NCBI GenBank assembly: GCA_029582165.1
Contig: CM055892.1
Coordinates: 2,513,347 to 2,577,346, forward strand
DNA: 64,000 nucleotides
Source of the DNA: Portulaca oleracea
Taxonomy: Eukaryota > Streptophyta > Magnoliopsida > Caryophyllales > Portulacaceae
Direction of reading: 5' to 3'
Below the pieces are notes generated by a model that worked only from the letters and a program-made list of their open reading frames with translations, was not told the origin of the DNA and ran no database searches. A program made the position numbers and the translations under genes. Shown one piece after another: positions 44,945 to 57,400 of this stretch. Position 1 is the first letter of the stretch, and each line of letters opens with the position of its first letter.

Positions 44945-45573
44945 CTATGTGTAACCCATCAATTTGGAGATCCATAAATGCTGGAATGGTGTTGTTAGCC
45001 TCTGCTCAAGCAGCCACTTCAAGCTCCTTTGGTCAGTTTTGATGATGAACTTCTGCCCACTCAAATACTGTTGCCATTTCTGCACAGCCAAAACCATGGC
45101 CAACAACTCTTTCTCATATACTGACAAAGCCTGCCATCTTGGCCCCAATGCTTTACTGAAAAAAGCCAAGGGATGCCCTTCCTGTGACAGGACAACCCCT
45201 ATTCCAGTAGCAGATGCATCAGTTTCTACCACAAAGATTTTTGTAAAATCTGGAATGCCTAACACAGGAGCATGAATTAAGGCATGTTTGAGGCTTCAAA
45301 AGCCTCTTGAGCTTCATGACCCCAATTGAAAGCCCCCTTTTTTAGTAAGTTAGTCAAAGGCCTAGCAATTTGGGTATAATTTTTAATAAATTTCCTGTAA
45401 TATCCCGAAAGACCAAGGAATCCCCTCAACTGCTTGACAGTCTTAGGTGTAGGCCAATCCCTCACCGCCTGAATTTTGGTAGGATCTGTCTCCACCCCGC
45501 TGGCAAAAATGAAATGGCCTAAATAAACATTCCACTCGAGGAATAGCAAAAGAACATTTGGTTTCCTTAGCAA
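44945..45573 (-). pseudogene. Chromovirus RNase H
   Basis: 45573-45277 has [18 protein letters not shown] and [15 protein letters not shown], the thumb/connection of the polymerase. 45265-44945 has IFVVETDASATGIGVVLSQ and SVYEKELLAMVLAVQKW, the RNase H domain with its acidic residues. Broken near 45275 and 44945. Confidence 0.8.
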
Positions 45574-46431
45574 AAAGCTGGTGAGATCTCATGATATCAA
45601 AAACTGAGGCAAGGTGTACCAAATGGTCCTCCATAGACTTACTGTATACGAGAATATCATCAAAAAAACACAAGCACATACTTCCTTAGGCAAGTCCTAA
45701 ACACATGATTCATGAGACTTTGAAATGTGGCTGGGGCATTGGATAATCCAAAAGGCATTACTAAATACTCATAGTGACCATGGTGGGTTTTGAAAGTTGT
45801 TTTCATCACACCCCCCTCCTTCATCCTGATCTGATGGTAATCAGATCTCAAATCAATTTTCGAGAAAATCACAGCACCAGCAAGCTCATATATCAATTCA
45901 TCAATGACAGGAATAGGAAACTTATCTTTGATGGTGTACTTGTTTAATTCCCTGTAGTCCACACACATTCTCCATGTGCCATCTTTCTTGCCCACCAATA
46001 CCACTGGGCTAGCAAAAGGGCTGTTGCTTGGCTGAATGATCCCTTTTTCCATCAGCTCTTGTACTAATGACTCAATGACATCCTTTTGCTTCACAGGATA
46101 TCTATATGGCCTTATGCAGAATGGACTAGTGCCAGGTACAAGGGGAATTTTGTGATAAAAAAATTCCTCTGCTTGGGGGTAATGAAGTAGGTTCTTCAAA
46201 CACATCTTGATAATGGTGGAGCAGGTCCTGTAATCGGGTATCGTGCAGTCGTGCACTGGAGGACCCTGCAAGCTGTACAATGTCCTTCGATCTTTGGGCA
46301 CACTTACTACCTGCATCATGCACAAATGAGGATTGTCGTCCAGCATTTTCTTCATTTTTCCCTTTCCAACTTCCCATAGTCTTTTTCCTTGCATGCCCTT
46401 GAATATGTGGTCCCTTCCCTACCATTTGCAA
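45573..46431 (-). pseudogene. Chromovirus reverse transcriptase
   Basis: Open 46394-45660: [55 protein letters not shown] and [16 protein letters not shown]. The catalytic FFDDILVYS lies across a frameshift at about 45660. In most relatives the second motif reads D-L-R-S-G-Y; here it is D-L-R-S-D-Y. Confidence 0.85.
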
Positions 46432-46443
46432 TCTTTTAAAATT

Positions 46444-46990
46444 CTACTTGATAGTTCCCAACTGACTCCACCACTGCACCTCTAAGACATTATGACAACT
46501 GCCTAAGGGAATGATGAGCATGTCTGATTCAAACTCGACATTGTGCATCTTCCACTGAAAACCCTGCAAACATGTAAACATTGTAATTGATTCCCATCTG
46601 CAACTGTCACTGGCTGCATTGAGGTCTCCTCCAATCGGCATCCTAGCCTTTTGGCCAATGTGACATCCAAGAAGTTATGTGTGTTGCCCGAATCAATCAA
46701 AATGTGCAAAGGAGCCTTTCCTCGATACCCAGTTACTCTCATGGTTTGAAACCCAGGCAGTCCACTAAGAGCATGCACAAAGATTTGTGGGTCCTCATCC
46801 ACCCAATCATAATCAACTTCCTCCCCTTAATCATCCTCACCTACTGCTTGATCCTCACTATCCTCTCCTTGTATTTCAATAAGGAACAATTGAGTTTTCT
46901 TTAGATTACACTTATGCCCCCTTTGATAAGGTTGGTCACAAAAGAAACACAACCCGTTTGCTAACTTATCAACCTTTTCCGCCTCAGAAA
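46444..46990 (-). pseudogene. Chromovirus zinc knuckle and aspartic protease
   Basis: Near 46960-46900 the minus strand encodes a GLCFFCDQPYQRGHKC zinc knuckle (CCHC). 46802-46503 has the protease with ILIDSGNTHNFLD, where DSG is the catalytic triad. The C-terminal part is frameshifted at about 46600. Confidence 0.75.
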
Positions 46991-47078
46991 GGGTACGAGG
47001 CTTGATATTTGCATTAAATGGTTTATAAGGCTGAGTTTTGAAGGTTGATCCTTGAGGTGTGGGAAGAATGCCCTTCTG

Positions 47079-47612
47079 TCAAAACCTGGTGTGGTTGACA
47101 ATTCTCAACCTCTCCTGACCCCTCAAAGCTTGCACCGTAGCCTCCTGGGATCTTGCATAATCCACAACTTCATCAATAGTGCGAGGTTTGAGTGCCCCAG
47201 TAAATGTTTTAATAGGAGGAGCTAAGCCTCCAATGAAACTATCAACATAATACTCCATTGGAAGAGTGGGATTTTTAATCATCATCATTGCTTTTAACTC
47301 TTCAAACCTTTCCAAATAAGCATCTACTGACCCAGTCTGACTTAGCTTGTTGAAATCCTCCACTACTTGCCCCCCTAGGTCATCTTTAAATCGGGTACAC
47401 ACATCCATCACAAAATCTTCCCATAGAATCCCAACTTTACCCACAATATATCCTGAAAACCACATCTCAGCTTTCCCAATCATATATAGTGAAGCTGGAG
47501 CGTACCGGGCTTGGGCCCGAGCCTTGAATTTCATGATCGCTAAACCGTTCCGCACCCCCTCCATGAAACACGATGAAAATAACTCCAAGAACGGGTGTGG
47601 AGTCCATTTCAA
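47079..47612 (-). pseudogene. Chromovirus gag
   Basis: 177 codons with AEMWFSGYIVGKVGILWEDF, GQVVEDFNKLSQTGSVDAYL and DSFIGGLAPPIKT, the retrotrans_gag capsid fold. The N-terminus is replaced by unrelated sequence after codon ~20 (from about 47560 rightward), so the apparent start is not native. Confidence 0.75.
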
Positions 47613-48189
47613 GGTGGACCCGGGACCCTGGAGTCATGAGCTGATTGACATCGGGTGTGGCATTCACTTCAAATGGGACCCCAGACCATTGGAGTAGAGC
47701 TACGGGTCCTCATCGGGACCTATTGCGGGCCTTTAAAAGGGTTCGGAGTCATTCGGAAAGAATAAGCGGAAAAGGGTCAACGTGGGTTGTCGGAATGGAC
47801 GCGCCTTCACTCTTTGGGACATAACTCCTTCAATATAACTTCAATGGGTCTCAAATTTTGGGAACTTAAAGTATACACCGAGAGCTTTCCGTCGATATCT
47901 TACGGCCCAAAACGGAGTCCGGATGACAAAGTTATGCGTGTTTGAAATCGGTAGGAAAAACTGCTCCAGAAGGCAGTCGCGCCCGCGACACATATGGTCG
48001 CCCCCGCGACCATCTTCTGCCTAGATGACGCCGCCGGCCCGTAGGATGTCGCGCTGGTCGCCTTCATCACGCCTGCGGATGATGGTCTTCGCGCCCGCGA
48101 CCCCATTGGGCCAGCGATGGTTTGGGGCGGACAGTAGCACGTCGCACCCACGACCTCCCATTCCTGCGCGAGATTTGAATACCATTGAC
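47613..48189. other. Foreign fragment with GC-rich repeats, LTR-derived
   Basis: No gene. Contains 'gagctttccgtcgatatctt', like 'gagctttccatggacagctt' in the solo LTR at 33650, and blocks of 'cgcgcccgcgac' at 47978-48160. ACCATTG occurs at both 47685-47691 and 48181-48187. Probably a piece of a gypsy LTR. Confidence 0.4.
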
Positions 48190-48337
48190 TTAGAAATAAG
48201 GAAGGTAGTTACACCAATTAGGACAGCTCAACACTGCTAATTAGCTAAAACAAAACCTCAGCCCATGGGCCTCAAACAAAATTAAGACTTAATTTATTAC
48301 CAGCTATATACTATGATATATCTCCTATATCAGACAC

Positions 48338-48473
48338 GAACACGACCGGCAGGTGGAACTTAAACCATTGACTAATATGTAGTTGACCAGGCGAGGGAAT
48401 CCAAAAGCATCGGTCGTTGTCACATAAATTCAAACCACGGGAGGGGCAATTCTACAATTTAGATTTTTGGGAG
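48338..48473 (+). promoter_or_regulatory. Remaining PPO2 5' flank
   Basis: Only 141 bp separate the end of the chromovirus LTR (48332) from the PPO2 ATG. No TATA box is evident here. Either this is mostly 5' UTR with the promoter now beyond the retrotransposon, or transcription starts in or beside the LTR. Confidence 0.4.
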
Positions 48474-51400
48474 ATGGTATTTCCATCCACTTCAAACATT
48501 TTACCTACTCATAATCGATTACTGCCCACCAAGGCCAACCGTGTCATGGCCAACTCTAACTCTTCGGAGGCCGACAACCCAAGTACGCCCTTATCTTTTA
48601 ACTTTCATGTATCTATCATTCTAACTGCTTCTTCTTTTTTGTTTTTTTTTATTTATTTTATTTGTCCGAGTTTCCATGGCAGTGACATCGAATTTCAGTC
48701 TTTAATTCACTCAAAAACGTATACCTTAGAGGGATGAACTCTGTCTTTCTTCATTAAATTATCCTTTTGGCGGTGCTGTATGATTTTTATAGGGTAGAGA
48801 GGAAATGGGGTTTTATGGGTTACTTATGTTAGTCAACATTTCCGTATAGCTTTCGAAGATTACATGCAGTAAAGTGGAATTTCGAGGCCGCTATAATAGA
48901 TATGAACTTTTTGTTGTTTTCCATTTTTTTTTTCTGGCTAAAATTTGGGTTGATTACTCTTCCCTTCTGGGTTTTGGTAATGCTGCATGAAATCTAAAGC
49001 TCAAAAGGAAAATGGGTTTTACTCAAGGATTTGTGGGATGGTTGGTTGTTGGCATGAAACCCAGCTGCATGCTACTTGTCTTGGTTGAAGGCTGAATGAA
49101 GTAACACATTACACTTTGCAGAAACTATGTTTACTTTGATAGTGATTAGTGATTACAATTCTGATTTATGTGTGTTCAGGTTCTGCTAAGCCTAAAAGGG
49201 TTGCTGTTGTTGGTGCCGGCCTTAGGTATTCGTTTACTTCAAAATTTTTAGAGAATCTTGGGTCTATGGCAGTTTATCATCTGCACGTGGGGCAATTTAT
49301 TCTTGATGCCAACTCTATGTGGTTTTTTTTTGGGGGGCAGGCTGCAGAGTTTGGATTTTATAGCCGTAATATCTCATGTCTAATAGTTAGCAAAAACTGA
49401 TTTTTTTTGAATTTTTTGAAAATTAAATCAATGGCTGTTTCATTTGCATGTCTGTGGTTTGAGGATTGACTTTTTCTGGCTTTAAGTGGACTTGCTGCTG
49501 CATACAAGCTGAAATCACATGGCTTGAGTGTGACATTGTTCGAAGCTGATAAAAGAGCTGGAGGAAAAATCAGAACTGTTGCAAAAGATGGTTTAATTTG
49601 GGATGAAGGGGCGAATACTATGGTAAGCTTGAACTATAGCAGATAGTGGTTCTTAGTTGTTCAATTGAATGGTGGTTGTGCTCTAATGTCAACTGTTGCA
49701 CAGACCGAGGGTGAGATGGAGGTGACAAGCTTGCTTGATGATCTTGAGCTTTGTGAAAAGCAACAATTTGTAAGTCTTGTCCTACACTACAATTATCGAA
49801 GGACTGATTTCCTCATATATTGGCAACTGACTGGTAGCTAGTTGCCGATAGTTGGTAGCTGTTTGGATACTTGTTTGGGTTAGCTGTTTGCTAGGAAAGG
49901 TGTTTGGTGAAGTAACTGTTTGTGAAAAGCTACTTCATATAGCTACTTCAAGTGGCTTTTTGAAAACTGACTTATTAGGTCCAAGAAGCTAATATGAAAA
50001 ACTGTTTACCAAACACCTCAGGTAGCTTTTTCACTTTGATGAAAAAGTTAACGGTGTCCAAAAAGCTAAAAGTTACCCAAGTAAGTTGGTTACCAAACAG
50101 GCTCCAGATTCAAAAGGTTGTAGCTACCTTTATATAATGGTTCAATTAGTTCACCACCTTACTTGTGCTTGCCAGATAATCTTCCTGATGTTTTGTACTG
50201 CTATGAAGAATTCACGTGCTCAATTTGCCCTTTTCTTAATTTTTTTTCCTTGTATGTTTGTAAGTACATTTTCTGATTGTGTTTACCATGCCGCAGCCCA
50301 TATCACAACAGAAAAGGTACATTGCGAGAGATGGTCTGCCATTGCTGGTATGAATGCCATGTTTTCTTTTTGACGACTATTGTATTCTTTTTTAGATCTT
50401 GAAATGGTCTGGTGTGCAGGCATCATTTGCCTTTTTTCATGCTTTGTTGGCATTGATGAGTTGCTTGCCTCTCTCTACAGATACCTTCAAATCCTTTTGC
50501 ATTGCTTGAGAGCAATTTTCTTTCTGTACAATCCAAGGTGGGTTCTGTTTTTAATTTCTAAGTGTATTTTTATTTAAAAAAAAAACATGTTAGAGTTTCT
50601 ACTACTTTGATTAATCACACATGTATTTTTGCAGTAAATTCTATTATGGTGAATGGAAGTGGAGGACATTAAGAGAACATATTACATCTTGCTGTTGTTT
50701 AGCCTAGGATACACGCATGACCTATGTGACTAACCTATTGGTGGTGCCTTTTCCCAAAAAATTGCATTTTGTTTCCAATTCTATTTTTAGTAGAAGTTTC
50801 TGAAATGTTTACCCAATGCACTATTTTTGGAGGTCCGTGTGTTTCCCTTTTTTTTTTAGAGGGGGGGGGGGGGGGAGGCTAGTTACGTTATAAATTTCCG
50901 CGACATTAATGTAGCTTACGAGTTATGAGCAATCTGCAATTGGTTCATTACTATAGAGATTTGCAATCAGTCTTTCAATGGTGCAAGCCTGCAAAGTAGA
51001 CCTCAATGAAGTAGATTGCTCCTAATGTAGGAAACAGCAAGTGGCATGCTAGGCAGTGAAGGCACTTGAAGCCTTGTAATTTGAAAATACACTCCAGGAG
51101 TATCAAATGACAAGTTCTTTATTTCAAACTATAGGAGAAACTGCACAATAATCTCCATTGTGAAAGGTAATAGTGGATATCTTTGGTACAGTATCATGGA
51201 ATATATGAGTGTGCTGCTTCTAAACTCTAAAGGGAATTATGAAGAAAAACTAAACATCATTCACATTAGTTATTGGATCAGTCTGTGAAACTTTGGGAAA
51301 GATGATTGAAAGGAGGTATGGAACTGAAGGACAAAGTCATTTTGGATGACCACTTCAGTGTTTTTTTTAATTTTTTTTTTTATAAATGTTTTTGGAAGGA

Positions 51401-54400
51401 AATCACTTATTTCTTCCAAAATAGTAAGAACTGCATAAGTTTGAGACTATGAATTGCGAGTCTTACACAAATATCCCAAAACCTATAGCTTTCCCTAAAA
51501 CAGCATATGAACGTATACAAAATCAAGTGCTATTCCAATCAAGGTTTTGGACACAAAATGTCAGTTTTTTTTCACATTTACTTGGACTCTGATATGTATA
51601 ATTTGTATAACTTCCCTTATAAGCTCCTGAATTTTCCTTTGATCTCTAAATATCCTGCTATTTCTTTCACTCAGTGCACCATGGAATGTAGATTTTGCTG
51701 TGATATAATTGTAACTGAACAGCAGCATACTTAAAATTGAACTTGATTTCTAAAATGACTAGGGGGGTAGTAGGTGTAGCACCTAAAAGGTAGGTCAGCA
51801 TACAGGATGGTTGGTGGCTAGAAAAGTAGGATGAAGAGGCTGGATTCTCATCTAGAAGATGGTAGGAATGATATGATCGAGTATTTGGAAGGGATCAATG
51901 TAATTTTTGAGGGCAAGGTTATGTCTGATCAAATATAATTTATTTGTTTGATAATTGTGTATGCTTAGAGTTAGTCAAGGGCTAAACAGTTAATGACATG
52001 TTCGCAATAGTGAAGACAAAAAACAATAAGAGAAAAATACAAAACAAAAAGGTTTAATAAGGTTCAAACGTTCTATTCTGTTGTATATTCATGTCAGGCA
52101 GTATTTGGGTGTCTTGAACAACGTAATGCACTTAAAGGTGGTTTGAAAAGATGATGGTACTAGTAGGTGGCTAGGTGCTTTGTTACTTCTGCTGATTGTT
52201 TTGCCTCAAATACTCTTGTTGGACATTTGACCATCGAACATGAGAATGGATGCTTTACTGTTCATTTGGGCCAAATTCACACAAATTAGTTTCAGAAAAT
52301 TGCCATGTTTAACTTCAGATGGGTATGGCTGAGTATCATAGGCTCAGTGTTTCTGGAAAACACGTCCCAACTCACTAGTGGTTTGGGGCAAGCATCCCCC
52401 CTCTTTATAATTGTAATTTAAAGTCAATTTCTTACGTTGTTGTGTTCACTAATTGGTGGCTTTTGTATGCAAACGTGTACTGCAAATTTTCACCGAGGAC
52501 TGCTGCTTTATTATTTTCAGTTTATAATACTAATGGAGCCATTTCTCTGGAAAAAAGGCAACTTCAGTAAGGATTCTGACGAGCATGCTCAGGAAAGGTA
52601 GTTTTTCTTCTTCTAGTAGTAGCATAATTTGAATATTCAGAGAGGTTCTGCGTATTACTATGTTTTGCCCCAAGTTCTGTTCTTACTTTTGGAGCTAATA
52701 TATGCGGTGAGTTGATTACTTTTGTCAACTCTTCATTTTGTCTCAAACATTTTCTAGACCTTAAGCATCAGGTGTGGAATGTGCACTTTAACCTCCATTC
52801 TGGACTAAAAAAAAAAAAAAAAAAATCAGAAAAATCCCATTCCAACATGACACATGTTTCGGATTCTTGACTGGTGAGCACGAGTCTGTCTGATTTCCTG
52901 TTTCTCTTTGGGGTTTCCCTTTGTGGCTGTAGCAAGCAATTCAAGAAATTTTACGGTGAAATTTGTGACCCTAATGAAGTGCGTAAATTTTGTCAATTTG
53001 TTTGATTGCATGGGTAACTGAATCTATTTTTCTGCAGCGTGGGAGGATTTTTTGAGCGGCATTTTGGGAAAGAGGTATTTATAATTCTTGACTATATCTA
53101 CTGGGGTGCTTATTCTTTTTAGTTGCAATTTGTAGTACTTGATAATTATGTTTCTGTGTATAGCTCGTTGATTATCTCATTGACCCCTTTGTTGCGGGTA
53201 CAAGTGGTGGAGATCCTCAATCTCTTTCAGTAAGTTTAATATCTCTTGTATTTCGTTAATCCCTTTAATAGTTCCTGTCTTCACCATATACCCAAATAAA
53301 GGTTAAAGCGGTCCTTGCTATTTCTTTTGTATAATACCTGTAATCATCGAATTCTGCTTGTTCTTGTATCTGTTTGGTATATAAGTCTGCCTTCTATGTT
53401 GTTTTTTTCCTTTTAATCTTTTTTTGTTGTCAATTTGTCATTACATCTCTTTGTTTGCTATGCAGATGCGTCATGCATTCCCAGAGCTATGGAATATTGA
53501 GAAGAGGTGTGGTCCTAGTAAGCCAATTTTTAATTCAATTAATATACGATTACCTCTCTCTAACTGCGATACGCTCTTTAGTTTCGAGCAGCATTCAAAT
53601 ACTTTGCTGCCATCCCATGGCCATTTGTAGATCTAAGTTGATAAATAAAATGTATAGGAATGAAACAACAAGGAAGACAGAGACAGTTCTTAACTACAAA
53701 ATCCGTATCCTCCAAAGTGCTAATTTTGAGTTTCAGCCGTTCATGAAATCCCGTACTCTCTAGAACAAATTATTGGTCGTGGCCAAAATGTGTAATTCTT
53801 TGAATTCTAAAACAATCTGATAAATTTTATAGGTTTTGATATGGAAATATGTAGTCCTAACATTTGGTAGGATGCATTTTTGGGGGGAAAAGTAATTCGT
53901 TAGAGGCTCTTTTATACCGTCAAAGATCTACTTAGACATTATCTACTTAGATAGGCGGGATCTATTTTTTGTGGGTGCCAGCTCACGTCAGGTAAACCTA
54001 AGAGAAAGTAATTAAGTTTGTGCTCCTACTGTACATACTAAACAGAAATGGGAAATTTTGTTTCGGATGGTTGCAGTTCCCTCTCCCATAATGTTTCTAT
54101 TTTCTTCGTGAGCTAGCACCTTGGCATCTTCTGGGGAAGTAAGCTTGTTTAATCTTGCATTCTCTCTCAGAAAAGTTAGAGGAATTGTCAGTCAATCAGA
54201 ATTCGTAATTGTGTGTTAAGGTTGCTGGCTTAGACTTTAGCTATTTGTGTCATTTTGAACTATATTTCTGATGATTGGGCTCACAAGTGCATTGTGATAG
54301 ACATATGGGAAGCCTCTCTTTACTACATTTCACCTTTGTGATCTCTCTCATATGAATTACAAACCAGACATATATATGAACTTTCAGGTATGGATCCATA

Positions 54401-57400
54401 ATTGCTGGAGCTATTCAATCTAAACTATCTTCTAAGAAGGAGAAGGGTGTAGGAAAGAAATTGTCTAACAAGAAATCAAATCCACGTGGTTCTTTTTCTT
54501 TTCATGGTGGGATGCAGGTAAAAAGATTTGAATTTATATTTCATGTATGAATCATCTTTAGTTTTTCCTGCACTCATATGTCAACTATGGAACATACATT
54601 CTAGTGCATTTTACAGTTTCCAAGGTTAGCTTCCGGATAGTGGGGGCGGCGTTGTGTACAAATTAAATTATGGGGTTAATCTATTTGGATTAACCTCTTA
54701 TATTTTAATGTTGCTTCTTTTAGGCTCATAAAGATTGCTTACATTTTTGGGCCTGGTTTACATATCTCTATCATATTTCAAACTAAATCTCAAAGTTCTC
54801 ATCTTTTTCGAGAATTATTTTTTGTGATAATTTTTGTTTTATGATCATTTTGTTGATGTTATAATGAACATTTTAAGGGCATAAGTATGAGTTGTCAATT
54901 TGTCATTCTGCTTGTTGGTTTATTCTTTTAGTTACTTTTACCAAATTCTTTCTGATCATGTTCCAGTGTGTTTAAGGATGATTTTCTATATATTTGTGTG
55001 AACATTTTATTTGATCATGAATATTAAATTATTATTTTTTTGTTTTTTAATTTAAATGATTTGTATGATTATTTATATTGTGTTTTATTATGATCATTAG
55101 CATTAGGTGTTTTTGAACATTAGCAAGCATACTTTTTGAACATGTTTGTTTTTTTAATTGTTAGTCATTGTACTCTTTGAAGATGTTATCATGTGGTTTT
55201 ATGAACTTGTTTCCATTATCGTTTTCGTTAATATTTTTGTTTTCTTATCATTTATTTAATATGCCTTTTGAGTGTATCTATATGTGATGTTCTGAACTAA
55301 TTTTTATTACAAGTGTCATTTACATAAATATTTTTTTTGACATTATCATTGTAGTTTTTGAGCATATTCTGTATGTATGTTTTTGAACATAGTTTTATTA
55401 TAAGTTTTATGGGTATTTTTTATGGTTTTTTTTCTTTCTTTTTTTTTTGTTTATCATTATTCAGTGTACTTTTTGAACATCTTATTATATGGTTTCTTGT
55501 GCATTAGCCATTATGGGATACACTGGGAGCTCCACCTCAATTTTAGGCATTGTGGTTGTAAGATGTATGCAGATTTGTCCCTGCTGTTTCTAAAGTACAT
55601 TGATAGTTTGTTTGTTTGTGATAAATGGGAAGCATATAACAACGTAATCAGTAATTTTTGTTTAGTCTATTATAAATCTAAGCTGACAATGAGGGATCCT
55701 TCGGCTCCATTATTTTGGATCATTTGCATGTAAATTGAATACTTGAATGGGTAATGTATGTGACTTACACACACACACACAGGGTTGAAATATTTGTGTC
55801 TCAACGAGGGCCTTCTTTCTAGTATGGATATGGTAATATTGATCTTGTTTTGGTCTATATGAGCGCTGAATAGCTATTAGTGAGCATTGGCCAAATGGAT
55901 GGAAGGCTCTTTACGGCATCTAGTTCAACTGTCCCTGCAATACGTTCTTCTCTATTGTAGGTTTTGGGTAGACTAGTCCTTGGCAAAACCCTACTAGTTG
56001 AGCTACCACATGTAGGGAGATTTACTGTTGTGTGTATTGTCTTTGTGACTGATTACATTAAATCATGTGCCACTGGTGCTGCTGCTTTGTTGCTTACTAA
56101 TCGACATATCTTGTCCAGACACTTGTTGACACAATTTGCAAACAATTTAGTAAGGATGAACTCAGACTTGGAAGTAAGGTGTTATCGTTGTCTTACAGCG
56201 ACAAGGGGATGCCCACATTGGAGAATTGGTCATTGTCTTCTGTGATAAACAACACCAGTGAAGATAGAGCATATGATGCTGTTGTCATGACTGTAAGTTT
56301 TGCTTTGCTAGACCAATGGTACTTCTTTTTCCCTTTGGAGAATGTAGATTTGTATAACTATTGGATTCTGTCTGGACTTTGAAGCAAAAGTTTAGTTGAG
56401 TAGTTTGTTTGAAGAATATCCATCTGTGGGGCCTTAAACTATCTTTATCTGGATTCATTTGAAGAATTTGAACAGCATAATTGATTTTCTAACATCTTGC
56501 TCTGGCAAGATAGCTACTGTTGTTTGTTGGCTTACTGTTGAATTGCAGAGAGATTGTATGTTGGACCTAAGATTTGAATAATTTCAACCGCCTACTACTC
56601 AGCAGCAAGGCCCTTTTATTTGATCCTGTTACAATTCATATATTAAGTTTTCTGTTTCCTTTCCCTGTTTTAAAGAACCTTTTGTCTAGCTTTTTGAAGT
56701 TTGATGAATGTTCTATTTGTGACAGGCTCCAGTTAGCGATGTCAAGGCAATGGAAATTGTGAAAGGAGGACAGCCATTTTCACTTGACTTCATTCCAGAG
56801 GTATGTACTTTGGTATTGATTTACTTGTGGAAGAGCAGAATGTTGGTCAAGTTGGAAATGGGAAAATTGAAATGGAATTTAACTTTGATTAGCAAGTTGT
56901 AACTTATAAATAGTGGGGGGGATTACAACTGTAATCTAAGCCCATCCTAGCCATTGCCAGTAACCGTAGCCCACCAAGCGCGTGTTTCTTGCCAGAAGTT
57001 CGTTTCAAGGTTGTTGCCACTTGCTAGTATTATTGTCAAGAGATTCATATGATTAACTGCATAGTTCGTTTCAACGTCCCACATTCCCACTTGTCCTATT
57101 AATATGAAGTTCCTTGGCAACACCAATGTAAAGCACTGCTGAAGGAGTATGGCATGTAACCCTTCAGTTTCTCAAAATTAGCCACTCTGTGTGATTAGGC
57201 TTTTGGTTGTTTTATTGGGGGATGGGGGGCTTCCCCAAGGGAAATAAAAGGCTGGACCTATTTCAGTTGTACACCAATGTGAAATTGATGGGTCATCTGT
57301 GGAAACTTGGAGAGAAATAATTTGATTTTATCCAGAAGGCTTGCTGTTTCATTGATAGCTCAGCTTCTAGTGTGCATCAAATTGGCTTTCTTCATGATTG

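Larger units (their letters stand above)
43080..48337 (-). mobile_element. Chromodomain Ty3/gypsy retrotransposon (chromovirus), minus strand
   Basis: Flanked by GACAC at 43080-43084 and 48333-48337. The 3' LTR is 43085-43379 (295 bp, TGATACAGG...CCTATATCA). The 5' LTR survives only as 48190-48332, matching 43237-43379. In minus-strand order: gag, zinc knuckle, protease, reverse transcriptase, RNase H, integrase, chromodomain. All are frameshifted. Sequence at 47692-48189 is foreign and replaces the outer part of the 5' LTR and leader. Confidence 0.85.
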
